DNA of 64,000 bases from NCBI GenBank assembly GCA_963828385.1, contig CAWHEF010000002.1, forward strand, positions 992,001 to 1,056,000, read 5' to 3'. The first letter of the stretch is position 1; each line of letters starts with the position of its first letter. The DNA comes from Bog-756 sp963828385 (GTDB lineage Bacteria > Actinomycetota > Acidimicrobiia > Acidimicrobiales > RAAP-2). A program made the position numbers and the translations under genes. Shown here one piece after another: positions 15,895 to 25,007 of the stretch. The notes under the pieces were generated by a model. It was not told where the DNA came from and ran no database searches. It saw only the letters and a list, made by a program, of their open reading frames with translations.

Positions 15895-18107
15895 GTGGCC
15901 TTGCCCCGCCTGCCGGGTTCGCCCGACCCGTTTGCTTTGCCCCGGCCCGGTCGACCCCCCTCCTTGGTGCCGATGCGGCCGTCGGTCCCGGCGGGCTCCT
16001 CACTGCTTCCCGCCACTGCTGGCGTGGATGCTTCTGGGCCGACGACGACCAGGGTGCTTCCCGTCTCGACCTGATCGCCGACGGCGACGGCCACGTCCGT
16101 CACCGTTCCCGAGGTGATGGCGTGCACGGTGTGCTCCATCTTCATGGCCTCCAGCACGACCAGGGCCTGTCCGGCCTCCACGTGGTCGCCCTTGGCCACC
16201 GCCACCCGCACCACGCCACCGGGCATGGGGGCGACAGCCGACCCCGCCGCGATCCGGTCGTGCGCCTCGGGGAACCGGGCCTCCTCGCAGAGGACCGAGC
16301 TCCCGTCGGGACCGTCTACGTAGACGGTGCTGTCGCACCGGTCGACGAGATAGGAGGTCCGCACCCCGTTGATGCCGAAGGTGACGCCATCGGGATCGAC
16401 CGTCAGCTCGGGATCGACGTCCGCGGCCTCCCCGTTCACTTCCACTACGGCGAGCCGGGTCCCGGACCGGTCGAGGCGATAGCCGATGGTGAGGGTGGCG
16501 TCAGCGGAGGTGAAGGTCGATTCCTCCAGCGCGGCCGGATTGTTGCGGTAGCCGCTCGGGATGGTGGCCTGGGTCACGGCGGCCGACCGCCGTGCCGCCT
16601 GACCGGCCAGTGCGGCGGCGACAGCGTGACGGTGCACAGCCCGGCTGTCGGCCAGCGGCGCGGCCAAGGTGTCCAGGCCGTACCGGTCGAGGAAGCCGGT
16701 GTCGGTGTCGCCCGCTTCGAAGTCGGCATGCCGGAGGGTGCGCACGAGCAGGTCGCGGTTGGTGGTGAGCCCGTGGATCCGGGCGCGGGCGAGAGCCGAG
16801 GCCAGGGCCGACGTCGCCTCGAGGCGGGTCGGTGCGTGTACCACCACCTTGGCCAGCATCGAGTCGTAGTACGGGCTGACCACAGAGCCCGACTCGAACC
16901 CGCTGTCGACCCGGAGCCTGGCACCGTCGCCGACAGGCGACCCGGTCTCGCCCCGCCCACCGTGGTCCTCCGTGAGCCCGATCTCGAACCGGTGGAGCCG
17001 GCCCACCGATGGTTGCCACTGCTTGGCGGGATCCTCGGCGTAGAGGCGGGCCTCGACGGCATGGCCGCGGGGCCCCGAGGACACCGCGTCGAAAACGGCG
17101 TCAGGCAGGGGCGCGCCGGCGGCGATGAGGAGCTGAAGACGCACGAGGTCGAGCCCGGTGACGGCCTCGGTCACCGGATGTTCGACCTGGAGCCGGGTGT
17201 TCATCTCGAGGAAGTAGGGACGACCCTCGCCGTCGACGACGAACTCGACGGTGCCGGCATTTACGTACCCGACGGCCTTGGCGGCGGTCACCGCCGCGTC
17301 GGACAGTTGGCGCCGGAGCTCGGGGGTGACGAACGGAGAGGGGGACTCCTCGATGATCTTCTGATGCCGGCGCTGGATGCTGCAGTCCCGCTCGAACAGG
17401 GCGACGGTGGCACCGCTCGAGTCGGCCACGATCTGAACCTCGATGTGGCGGGGGGCGGCCACATAGTGCTCGAGGAAGACGGCGTCGTCCCCGAAGGCGG
17501 CGAGCGCCTCCCGCCGTGCGCTCGCTATGGCCTGGCGCAGGTTGACCGGCCCCCCGACGACCCGCATCCCCCGTCCGCCGCCCCCTGCCGACGCCTTGAC
17601 CAGCAACGGCCAACCGATCGATTCGACGTCGTCGTCATCGGGTAGCTCGTCCGTGTCGATGGCCAGGAACGGAAGAGTGGGCACGCCCGCCTCCACCATG
17701 ATCTCCTTCGCCTCGACCTTCGACCCCATGGCGTCGATGGCGACAGCCGGCGGCCCGACCCAGGTGAGACCGGCACCGCCCACGACACGGGCGAAGTCTC
17801 CCGACTCGGAGAGGAAGCCGTACCCGGGATGGATGGCGTCCGCTTCGGAACGGGTGGCGGCGTCGAGGATGAGGGCCGAGCGCAGGTAGGTCTCGGCCGG
17901 GGTCGCACCGGGCAGGCGTACGGAGCGGTCGGCCTCGGCAACGTGGGGACTGTCGGCGTCCGGGTCGGAGAAGACGGCGACCGTGGTGATGCCCATGGCC
18001 CGGGCCGTTCGGATGATGCGCCTGGCGATCTCGCCGCGGTTGGCGACGAGAAGCGTCCGGATGGGAGTGGGAGCCGGGTCTGGCTTTGACACGGTCGGCT
18101 CGCTCAC
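15891..18107 (-). CDS. Acyl-CoA carboxylase alpha subunit (biotin carboxylase + biotin carrier)
   Basis: A 738-residue protein. The biotin carboxylase domain spans about 1-460: LLVANRGEIARRI, the HPGYGFLSE motif, the Gly-rich ATP loop ASAGGGGRGM, FERDCSIQRRHQKIIEE and MNTRLQVEHPVTEAV. A linker/BT domain follows, then a C-terminal biotinyl domain with the biotin-accepting lysine in VVLEAMKMEHT. It carboxylates biotin with bicarbonate and ATP and presents it to the beta subunit encoded just upstream. The GTG at 18105-18107 overlaps the beta-subunit stop (GTGA). The tail after the biotinyl domain is Gly/Ser/Lys-rich. Partnering with AtuA-like and acyl-CoA dehydrogenase genes points to geranyl- or methylcrotonyl-CoA-type carboxylation. 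Confidence 0.94.
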   Translation of the reverse strand: MSEPTVSKPDPAPTPIRTLLVANRGEIARRIIRTARAMGITTVAVFSDPDADSPHVAEADRSVRLPGATPAETYLRSALILDAATRSEADAIHPGYGFLSESGDFARVVGGAGLTWVGPPAVAIDAMGSKVEAKEIMVEAGVPTLPFLAIDTDELPDDDDVESIGWPLLVKASAGGGGRGMRVVGGPVNLRQAIASARREALAAFGDDAVFLEHYVAAPRHIEVQIVADSSGATVALFERDCSIQRRHQKIIEESPSPFVTPELRRQLSDAAVTAAKAVGYVNAGTVEFVVDGEGRPYFLEMNTRLQVEHPVTEAVTGLDLVRLQLLIAAGAPLPDAVFDAVSSGPRGHAVEARLYAEDPAKQWQPSVGRLHRFEIGLTEDHGGRGETGSPVGDGARLRVDSGFESGSVVSPYYDSMLAKVVVHAPTRLEATSALASALARARIHGLTTNRDLLVRTLRHADFEAGDTDTGFLDRYGLDTLAAPLADSRAVHRHAVAAALAGQAARRSAAVTQATIPSGYRNNPAALEESTFTSADATLTIGYRLDRSGTRLAVVEVNGEAADVDPELTVDPDGVTFGINGVRTSYLVDRCDSTVYVDGPDGSSVLCEEARFPEAHDRIAAGSAVAPMPGGVVRVAVAKGDHVEAGQALVVLEAMKMEHTVHAITSGTVTDVAVAVGDQVETGSTLVVVGPEASTPAVAGSSEEPAGTDGRIGTKEGGRPGRGKANGSGEPGRRGKAT

Positions 18108-19702
18108 ATCCGGAACACGCCGTAGCCGCGTGTCCCGGTGACGGGCTGGTTGTCGATCACCGACAGGCAGATGCCGAGCACGGTCCGCGTGTCCCGAGGA
18201 TCGATGATGCCGTCGTCGTAGAGCCGCCCGGTGAGGAAGAGCGGCAGCGACTCGGCCTCGATCTGTGCCTCCACGAGCTCCCGCATCTCGGCGTCGGCCT
18301 CCTCGTCGAAGGGGACGCCCCGGGAGACCGCCGACTGGCGGGACACGATCGAGAGCACGCCGGCCAGCTGGGCCGGTCCCATGACTGCCGATCGGGCGTT
18401 GGGCCAGCTGAAGAGGAATCTCGGGTTGTAGGCGCGCCCGCACATCCCGTAGTTGCCGGCCCCGTAGGAAGCCCCGATGTTGACCGTCAGATGGGGGACC
18501 GACGAGTTGGTCACGGCGTTGATCATCATGGCCCCGTGCTTGATGATCCCGCCCTGCTCGTACTCCTTGCCCACCATGTACCCGGTGGTGTTCTGGAGGA
18601 ACAGCAAGGGGACGTCGATCTGGTTGGCGAGCTGGATGAACTGGGTGGCCTTGTGAGCTTCCTCTGAGAAGAGGACCCCGCGGTGGTTGGCCAGCACCCC
18701 GATCGGATAGCCGTGGATGGATGCCCACCCGGTCACGAGGCTCGACCCGTAGAGGGGCTTGAACTCGTCGAACCGTGAGTCGTCGACGACCCTGGCCAGC
18801 ACGTCGCGCGGGTCGAAGGGGACCTTGGGGTCGGCCGAGGCGATGCCCAACAGCTCGTCGGGGTCGTAGCGGGGTGCATCGCCAGGCTCGCTCGGCCCCG
18901 GGCCGAGCTTGCGCCAGTGCAGCCGACGCACGATCTGGCGGCCGATCCGGATGGCGTCGGGTTCGTCGGTGGCGAGATAGTCGGCCAGCCCCGACGTCCG
19001 GGCGTGCATGGACGCCCCGCCCAGCTCCTCGTCCGTCGACTCCTCGCCGGTGGCCATCTTGACCAGGGGCGGCCCGCCGAGGAAGACCTTGGAGCGTTGG
19101 TTGATCATCACGATGTAGTCGCTCATCCCCGGGATGTAGGCGCCGCCCGCCGTCGAGTTCCCGAAGACCAGGGCGATGCTCGGTACGGCGGTCGCCGAGG
19201 CGCGGGTCAGGTCGCGGAACGCCCGCCCACCGGGGATGAACAGGTCGGCCTGGCTGGGCAGATCGGCGCCGCCCGACTCGACAAGGTTGATGACCGGGAG
19301 ACGGTTCTCGAGGGCGATGTCCGAGGCCCGCGCCCCTTTGCGGAAGGAGTACGGGTTCATGGCGCCACCGCGCACGGTCGGGTCGTTGGCCGAGATCAGG
19401 CACTCGACCCCGCAGACGACGCCGATGCCGGTGACCGACGATGCCCCGACGTTGAAGTCGGTTCCCCACGCCGCCAAGGGAGAGAGCTCGAGGAAGGCCG
19501 AGTCCCGGTCGACCAGGAGTTCGATGCGGTCCCGGGCTGGCAGCTTGCCGCGTTCCCGATGGCGTTCGACATACCGCTCACCGCCGCCGGCCCGGGCCGC
19601 GGCCAGCTGCTCATCGATGGAGACCAGAGCCTCGGTCAGGGCCCGGTGGTTCGTCCGGAACGTCTCCGAGCTGGTGTCGACGGTGGTGGTGAGGACGGGC
19701 AT
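18104..19702 (-). CDS. Acyl-CoA carboxylase beta subunit (carboxyltransferase)
   Basis: About 532 residues of the biotin-dependent carboxyltransferase fold. The N-domain (RHRERGKLPARDRIELLVD, TGIGVVCGVECLISANDPTVRGG, LPVINLVESGGADLP) and C-domain (NTTGYMVGKEYEQGGIIKHGA, ASYGAGNYGMCGRAYNPRF) are both complete, supplying the two oxyanion holes. The overall pattern resembles methylcrotonyl-CoA and geranyl-CoA carboxylase beta subunits (AtuC/LiuB type) more than propionyl-CoA carboxylases. Substrate choice remains inference. The ATG at 19702 gives the normal N-terminus; the frame continues to 19780 without conservation. It is the first gene of the four-gene operon and is divergent from glmU. Confidence 0.92.
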   Translation of the reverse strand: MPVLTTTVDTSSETFRTNHRALTEALVSIDEQLAAARAGGGERYVERHRERGKLPARDRIELLVDRDSAFLELSPLAAWGTDFNVGASSVTGIGVVCGVECLISANDPTVRGGAMNPYSFRKGARASDIALENRLPVINLVESGGADLPSQADLFIPGGRAFRDLTRASATAVPSIALVFGNSTAGGAYIPGMSDYIVMINQRSKVFLGGPPLVKMATGEESTDEELGGASMHARTSGLADYLATDEPDAIRIGRQIVRRLHWRKLGPGPSEPGDAPRYDPDELLGIASADPKVPFDPRDVLARVVDDSRFDEFKPLYGSSLVTGWASIHGYPIGVLANHRGVLFSEEAHKATQFIQLANQIDVPLLFLQNTTGYMVGKEYEQGGIIKHGAMMINAVTNSSVPHLTVNIGASYGAGNYGMCGRAYNPRFLFSWPNARSAVMGPAQLAGVLSIVSRQSAVSRGVPFDEEADAEMRELVEAQIEAESLPLFLTGRLYDDGIIDPRDTRTVLGICLSVIDNQPVTGTRGYGVFRM

Positions 19703-19773
19703 GGAAGGAACGGCCCGGGGTGGTCGCATCCACCCGGCGGACGTGGGAAGAATAGGCCCATGACCGTCTCCCC

Positions 19774-20949
19774 GTGCCACCCGGTGATGGGCCGGTGAAC
19801 CGGACCCGCCAGGAGATGGCCGGTCGCGAAGGCAGGCCGACGGCCCGTGGGGCCCGCGAGGCCGATCCCGCGCCTCAGCTCCTGGCCGTGGTGCTGGCCG
19901 CTGGCGAAGGTACCCGCATGCGCTCGGAGCGGCCGAAGCCCCTCCACCGCCTCTGCGGCCGTCCCATGGTCCTCCATGTGCTCGATGCCCTGGCCGAGCT
20001 CCCGGTCAACCGCGTCGTGGTCGTGGTCGGCCACCGGGCTGACTGGGTGACGAAGACGCTGATCGAGCACGCCCCCCCGGGGCTCGCCATCGAGTTCGTC
20101 GAGCAGACCGAGCCCAAGGGGACCGGAAACGCACTGGCGGTGGCCCTGACCGGTCTCCTCGACGGCGATCCCGATGACGACGCCGACGTCGTCGTCCTGC
20201 CCGGCGACACACCGCTGCTGCGAGCACCCACCCTCGCCGGCCTGGTGTTGGCTCATCACACGTCGGACGCTGCCGCCACCCTACTCACTGCCGTGCTCGA
20301 CGATCCCACCGGCTACGGCCGGGTGGTCCGGGGACGCGACGAGCTCGTGGCCAGGGTGGTCGAGCACGGCGACGCTGGTCCGGACGAGCTCGGCGTGCGC
20401 GAGATCAACACGTCGATCTACTGCTTCCGCCAGAGCGTCCTCGCTCCTGCGCTGCGCCGGTTGAACCCAGCCAACTCCCAGGGCGAGTACTACCTGACCG
20501 ACGTGGTCGAGGTCCTCTACGAAGCCGGGCACAGGGTCAGCTCGGTGGTGGTGGACGACACCATGGAGGTGGCCGGGGTCAACGACCGGGCGCAGCTGGC
20601 CGTGGCCGAAGCCGAGCTGCGCGATCGGATCAACGAGCGTTGGATGCGACGGGGGGTCACCATGTGGGACCCGGAACGGACCTACGTGGACGTCGACGTA
20701 ATGCTGAACCCCGATGCCGTCCTGCTGCCCGGAGTCATCCTTCAGGGGAGCTGCGTCATCGGCGCCCACGCCAAGATCGGCCCGAACACGCACCTGGTGG
20801 ACACCGAGGTCGGTGAGGGAGCCAGCGTCGCCTCGAGCGTGTGCCGAGGTGCGGTGATCGGCGCCGACGCCCGTGTCGGGCCCTTCGCCGTGCTGGGAGG
20901 AGGAGCCGAGGTGGCTCCGGGCTCGGTGGTGACCGATGGGGCGGGGTAG
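19774..20949 (+). CDS. glmU: GlmU-type UDP-GlcNAc pyrophosphorylase with truncated beta-helix
   Basis: About 391 residues (usual GlmU about 460). The N-terminal uridyltransferase domain is complete: LAAGEGTRMRSERPKPLHR with the catalytic Arg/Lys, QTEPKGTGNA, LPGDTPLL, REINTSIYCF, and NSQGEYYLTD. The left-handed beta-helix starts (PDAVLLPGVILQGSCVIG) but stops after a few coils at GSVVTDGAG. The acetyl-CoA and catalytic His region of the acetyltransferase domain is absent. The next gene starts 10 nt later, so no frameshift can restore it. It should make UDP-GlcNAc from GlcNAc-1-P; glucosamine-1-P acetylation would need another enzyme. GTG 19774, GTG 19795 and ATG 19816 are all possible starts. 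Confidence 0.87.
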   Translation: MPPGDGPVNRTRQEMAGREGRPTARGAREADPAPQLLAVVLAAGEGTRMRSERPKPLHRLCGRPMVLHVLDALAELPVNRVVVVVGHRADWVTKTLIEHAPPGLAIEFVEQTEPKGTGNALAVALTGLLDGDPDDDADVVVLPGDTPLLRAPTLAGLVLAHHTSDAAATLLTAVLDDPTGYGRVVRGRDELVARVVEHGDAGPDELGVREINTSIYCFRQSVLAPALRRLNPANSQGEYYLTDVVEVLYEAGHRVSSVVVDDTMEVAGVNDRAQLAVAEAELRDRINERWMRRGVTMWDPERTYVDVDVMLNPDAVLLPGVILQGSCVIGAHAKIGPNTHLVDTEVGEGASVASSVCRGAVIGADARVGPFAVLGGGAEVAPGSVVTDGAG

Positions 20950-20959
20950 CGTCGAGGGG

Positions 20960-21931
20960 ATGGAGTTCACCCCTCGGCGCCGGCTCGAGCTCGTCTCGGG
21001 ACGCTCGCACCCCGCTCTCGCCGCCGAGGTCGCCGATCAGCTGGGAGTGAAGCTGGGCGAGGCCAACCTCCGGGAGTTCGCCAACGGCGAGATCCATTGC
21101 CGCTACGACAACTCCATCCGGGGAAGCGACGTTTTCATCATCCAGACCCACTGCGGGCCGGTCAACGACTCGCTGATGGAGCACCTGATCATGATCGACG
21201 CCGCCAAGCGGGCGTCCGCCAAGCGGATCACCGCCGTGTGCCCGTACTACGGGTACTCACGACAGGACAGGAAGGCCACCGGCCGCGAGCCGATCACGGC
21301 CAAGTTGGTGGCCGACATGCTGTCGGTGGCCGGGGCCGACCGGGTGGTGAGCGTCGATCTGCACTCCGGTCAGATCCAGGGCTTCTTCGACGTCCCCTTC
21401 GACCATCTGACCGCCGCGCCCGTCCTCGTCGACTATCTCCGCACCCAGCGGAGCGATGACCTGGTGGTGGTAGCGCCCGACGCCGGCCGGGTGAAGGTGG
21501 CGGAACGGTTCAGCCAGCACCTGACGGCGGACCTCGCCGTCGTGCACAAGCGACGCCTCCGGGGCCAGGCCAACCAGGTCGAGGCCCTCCATGTGGTCGG
21601 TGACGTCGAGGGCCGTCAGTGCGTGCTGATCGACGACATGATCGACACCGCCGGCACCATCGTGGCCGCCGCCGATCTCCTGGCCGAGCGGGGAGCGGCC
21701 GAGGTCTGGTGCATGGCCACCCACGCCGTCCTGTCCGATCCCTCGCTGGACCGGCTGAAGAACTCGGCGCTCACGAAGGTCGTCGTCACCAACACCCTCC
21801 CCATCCCTGCCGACCGCCGGTTCGACAAGCTCGAGGTCCTGTCGGTGGCCAGGCTGATCTCGGACGCCATCGACGCCGTCTTCGAGGACACATCGGTGTC
21901 CGAGATCTTCGGCGGCGAGAACCTGGCCTGA
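20960..21931 (+). CDS. prs: Ribose-phosphate pyrophosphokinase
   Basis: A 323-residue PRPP synthetase that makes 5-phosphoribosyl-1-pyrophosphate from ribose-5-phosphate and ATP for nucleotide, His and Trp synthesis. Features: LVSGRSHPALAAEVA, the FANGEIHCRYDNSIRG ATP-binding region, YYGYSRQDRK flexible-loop start, VDLHSGQIQGFFDVPFDHL, and the PRPP-binding loop CVLIDDMIDTAGT. The ATG at 20960 gives the standard N-terminus. A GAGGGG run abuts it, and TAGCGT at 20947-20952 could act as a leaderless -10 box. The glmU-prs-rplY-pth order is typical of actinobacteria. Confidence 0.96.
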   Translation: MEFTPRRRLELVSGRSHPALAAEVADQLGVKLGEANLREFANGEIHCRYDNSIRGSDVFIIQTHCGPVNDSLMEHLIMIDAAKRASAKRITAVCPYYGYSRQDRKATGREPITAKLVADMLSVAGADRVVSVDLHSGQIQGFFDVPFDHLTAAPVLVDYLRTQRSDDLVVVAPDAGRVKVAERFSQHLTADLAVVHKRRLRGQANQVEALHVVGDVEGRQCVLIDDMIDTAGTIVAAADLLAERGAAEVWCMATHAVLSDPSLDRLKNSALTKVVVTNTLPIPADRRFDKLEVLSVARLISDAIDAVFEDTSVSEIFGGENLA

Positions 21932-22014
21932 CCGGCGGTTCGGGCAGCGGCCGGGACCAGAGCCCCGGTCGCTCCCGGGCAGCGCGCCGGTCGCCCGTCC
22001 CCCAGGGCAGCGTC

Positions 22015-22020
22015 TATCAT
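22015..22020 (+). promoter_or_regulatory. Candidate -10 box of rplY
   Basis: TATCAT lies 87 nt before the rplY start, giving a GC-rich leader of about 80 nt. The leader contains short inverted GGCG/CGCC blocks that could fold. No recognisable -35 hexamer was found 16-18 nt upstream. Confidence 0.45.
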
Positions 22021-22107
22021 GGCGGGTCGCAGCGGCGGCTTACGGCGGTGATCGCCACCCGGAGCCCGGGCGCCGCCCCGTGTCCGCACCCGTAGGAGAG
22101 TCCTCGC

Positions 22108-22788
22108 ATGCCCGAAACCACGCTCACCGCCGAAGCGGGCCGTCCGATCGGCTCGAGCGCCACCCGTCGGCTCCGGTCGGCCGGGAAGATTCCCGGAGTC
22201 GTGTACGGGCACGGCACCGATCCCATCCCCGTGGCGGTGGGAGCTCGGGAGTTCCAGGTGGCACTGTCCGGCGAGGCCGGGCTCAACACCCTGCTCAGCC
22301 TCGAGGTCGGGTCGGCCAACTACCTGACCCTGGCCCGGGAGATCCAGCGACATCCGGTGAAGAACGTGGTGACCCACGTCGACTTTCAGATCGTCCGGCG
22401 CGACGAGGTGATCTCGGCCGAGATCCCCATCGTCATGGTGGGTGAGCCCGTCGAGGTGAACCACGGCGATGGCGTCGTGGAGCAACAGCTCTTCAACCTG
22501 GCCATCCGGGCGAAGCCGGCCGACATCCCCCCGTCGGTGGACATCGACATCTCGGAGCTGACCATCGGCGCCTCCCTCCACGTCTCCGACATCGCCATAC
22601 CGGGTGGTGTGGAGCTCGAGACCGAGCTCGAGGCGAGCGTGGTGGTCGGACACCCGCCCCGGGTGCAGGTGGAAGAGGAGGAAGAGGGCGAGCTGGGCCC
22701 GGAGGGCGAGGCGGTCGAGGGCGAAGAAGGTGCTGCTCCCACTGCCGGGTCCGAGTCCGCCGAGTCCTCCGAATCCGCCGGGGAATAG
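22108..22788 (+). CDS. rplY: 50S ribosomal protein bL25 (Ctc form)
   Basis: A 226-residue long-form bL25. The N-terminal 5S-rRNA-binding domain has GSSATRRLRSAGKIPGVVYGHG and HPVKNVVTHVDFQIVRRDE. The C-terminal Ctc domain follows (about 100-190). The tail is a 45-residue Glu/Ser-rich acidic stretch. The ATG at 22108 has a good GGAG about 10 nt upstream. It lies between prs and pth, the usual neighbours, and binds 5S rRNA in the central protuberance of the 50S subunit; the Ctc domain is associated with stress in other bacteria. Confidence 0.95.
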   Translation: MPETTLTAEAGRPIGSSATRRLRSAGKIPGVVYGHGTDPIPVAVGAREFQVALSGEAGLNTLLSLEVGSANYLTLAREIQRHPVKNVVTHVDFQIVRRDEVISAEIPIVMVGEPVEVNHGDGVVEQQLFNLAIRAKPADIPPSVDIDISELTIGASLHVSDIAIPGGVELETELEASVVVGHPPRVQVEEEEEGELGPEGEAVEGEEGAAPTAGSESAESSESAGE

Positions 22789-22851
22789 GTCCTGCTGCGG
22801 GCGCGTCGCCGGCACCCCGGACCACGGCGAGGGTCCACCGCCGACCTCCTC

Positions 22852-23472
22852 GTGGTCGGGCTGGGCAATCCCGGTGCCGAGTTCGCCGGGACCCGGCACA
22901 ACGTCGGAGCCGAAGCCGTTTCGCTGCTCGCCGAGCGCCATCACGGGAGGCTGCGAGCCGAGAAGGGCCTCCACGCGGCGGCGACGACGGTGAACCTGGA
23001 CGACCGCCGGGTCGTTCTCGCCATCCCTCAGACGTTCATGAACGATTCCGGACGTTCGGTCGCCCCCCTTCTACGGCGAGCGGGGCTCGATGCCCGGTCC
23101 GAGACCGGATCCGAGGGCACCGATCGCTCAGGGACGAATCCAGGTCCCGGAGCCCGGCTCATCATCGTCCACGACGAGCTCGACCTTCCTCCGGGCCGGG
23201 TCAAGATCAAGGTGGGAGGGGGCAACGCCGGCCACAACGGCCTGAAGTCGGTCGAGGGTCATCTCCACGGCAGCGACTACGCCCGGGTGCGGATCGGGAT
23301 AGGCAAGCCGCCCGGGCGGCAGTCCGCTGCCGACTTCGTCCTCAAACGTCCTGGCCGTGAGGAGCGCTTGGTGCTGGACGGGGCGGTCGAGGCGGCGGCC
23401 GACGCCGTCGAGGCCATCGTTGCCGCCGGGGCCGAGCGGGCGATGAGCCAGTTCAACGATTCCTCGCGTTGA
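22852..23472 (+). CDS. pth: Peptidyl-tRNA hydrolase
   Basis: A 206-residue enzyme that releases peptides from peptidyl-tRNA dropped by stalled ribosomes. Family motifs: VVGLGNPGAEFAGTRHNVG with the catalytic histidine, PQTFMNDSG with the substrate-binding Asn, HDELDLPPG with the catalytic Asp, and GGGNAGHNGLKSV. A hydrophilic insertion of about 20 residues (DARSETGSEGTDRS) precedes the HDELD motif. The GTG at 22852 is the first usable start; relatives have two or three more residues. It closes the glmU-prs-rplY-pth run, after which the GC content drops sharply. Confidence 0.95.
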   Translation: MVGLGNPGAEFAGTRHNVGAEAVSLLAERHHGRLRAEKGLHAAATTVNLDDRRVVLAIPQTFMNDSGRSVAPLLRRAGLDARSETGSEGTDRSGTNPGPGARLIIVHDELDLPPGRVKIKVGGGNAGHNGLKSVEGHLHGSDYARVRIGIGKPPGRQSAADFVLKRPGREERLVLDGAVEAAADAVEAIVAAGAERAMSQFNDSSR

Positions 23473-23503
23473 ACCAGGTGAGGCACCCGACGGACGGCGT
23501 TCC

Positions 23504-24973
23504 TCACGGGGGTGGCGGCAGCGCTGTATGGAGGTAGATCGCCTCTGTATCCGGGGCCAACTCGCCAAGGCGGTCCCGCTTCACCATCTGCACCCAATGC
23601 AAGTCGGTAGCGGCTGCCAGATTCGGAAACACGTATGAGTCGAACAGAAGTGTGCGGCGGGGCTCGGGTATGTGATCGAGTTGCACCAGCACGGTGTCTG
23701 CGGCCGTGATCTGGCGGTTCCATTGTCGAGCGTCACGCAAGCCAACATCGGTTGCGACCACCGTCTGTCCAAGTATCAAGATGAGACTTCCTATCCCCGC
23801 TATCTTCACGATCGGCAGCGGTGAGTGGCTGCGCCGATGAGCCGGAATAGTCCTCGGCCTCGCGAATGCCGTGATCACCAGCGCCAGTACGATCAGTAAG
23901 TTTGCCATCGTGTAGCGGTTGGCAAGGTCCGCATCGTTGAGCCCGAAACTGGACCGGCCGATGGCCACCGTAAGGTCGAATAGCAGGGCAAAGATTATCA
24001 ATGTCGTGGGTAATGGAAGCGCCACATTGGCTCTCCATGTGAAGAACGACTCTGCCACGACCGCGAGAGCCAGAATCAACAATATGGACCCGATGATCTC
24101 ATGAAGATGCGGGTTGGATGACGATGTGGGAATCACGCTTCCCACGAGGATCAGCAGATACTGCCCGGCCCGGACAAGATGATGAAGTGCGTATCCTGCA
24201 TTTCCGCCGCCCGTGGTGGCCGGAGCAAAGCTGTACCCATAGAAATAGAAAAAGATGGTGCCGATACCAACCGCCCCCCAAATGGCCGCTGGGACCAGCC
24301 AATTGCGTGGCCCTCGCAACCTCCAAACGATGCAGAACAGCCCGAGGGGCCAGAGCAGCAGGCCCTGTAGCGAAGAGAAGCTCGCAGCACCTGCCAGCAC
24401 GAGCGGCACGACCAAGGTCGACTTCGAGAGACTTGGACGGCTGAACGCGAATATCAAGGCCAGTGAGCAGAACAAGACAAGATACCAAGCAATTTGAAAG
24501 GCCCAAAGGGAATTTTGTGTGTCAACGATGCTGAACCAAACCAACCCCAGGAGGAGCGTCTGTAACGGTGTGATCCGCTTTCCTGAATATGGCTTGTAGC
24601 TTCCAAGCAGCAATACAAAACTGGCAATGAAGAAGGCAGCACTCACATGGATAATCGCGACCGTGTTCAGACGTGTAAGAGATCCAACTCCGGCCACAAG
24701 AAGGTAGGGGACCAGCTCTCTATTCTCATTGTGCTGCTGCCACAGTTGGCTCCAGTCCAGATGATGATGGATCGCATTGTCAACTATCGGAACGAGGCCC
24801 CAGTCATCCCAGTAGATCCCGTTGCGTGCAAAGTGCGCGATAAAGACGAGATACAATACCGAAGGTATGGCGGCAGCGATGACGATCATGATTGCCCGAG
24901 GAGGTGTGAACCTCCCCGTTGGTTTCGGGCGCGCAGGAGAGTCTGTCGTGTAGGTCATTGTTGCTGCACTCAT
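23504..24973 (-). CDS. Polytopic membrane protein, GT39/GT83-like architecture, low GC
   Basis: About 489 residues with ten or more hydrophobic helices. The first long loop holds YWDDWGLVPIVDNA and WSQLWQQHNENRELVPYLL, a Trp/Asp/Glu-rich extracytoplasmic region resembling integral-membrane glycosyltransferases that use lipid-linked sugars. I cannot assign a family firmly. The C-terminus is a short periplasmic domain ending in PPPP. The gene's base composition is roughly 50-55% GC against about 70-75% in pth next door, suggesting recent transfer. Start ATG 24973 or 24958; the longer frame to 25090 runs into the end of the methyltransferase gene. Probably co-transcribed with that upstream gene. 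Confidence 0.65.
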   Translation of the reverse strand: MSAATMTYTTDSPARPKPTGRFTPPRAIMIVIAAAIPSVLYLVFIAHFARNGIYWDDWGLVPIVDNAIHHHLDWSQLWQQHNENRELVPYLLVAGVGSLTRLNTVAIIHVSAAFFIASFVLLLGSYKPYSGKRITPLQTLLLGLVWFSIVDTQNSLWAFQIAWYLVLFCSLALIFAFSRPSLSKSTLVVPLVLAGAASFSSLQGLLLWPLGLFCIVWRLRGPRNWLVPAAIWGAVGIGTIFFYFYGYSFAPATTGGGNAGYALHHLVRAGQYLLILVGSVIPTSSSNPHLHEIIGSILLILALAVVAESFFTWRANVALPLPTTLIIFALLFDLTVAIGRSSFGLNDADLANRYTMANLLIVLALVITAFARPRTIPAHRRSHSPLPIVKIAGIGSLILILGQTVVATDVGLRDARQWNRQITAADTVLVQLDHIPEPRRTLLFDSYVFPNLAAATDLHWVQMVKRDRLGELAPDTEAIYLHTALPPPP

Positions 24974-25007
24974 CAGAGCCGTCGGGTGCGTCGGGTGATC
25001 TGACAGG

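Noticed and set aside
15891..19469. A 1192-residue minus-strand protein starting at 19469
   Set aside because: Only the part from GTG 18107 (biotin carboxylase) is real. Upstream it is an out-of-frame reading of the carboxyltransferase gene.
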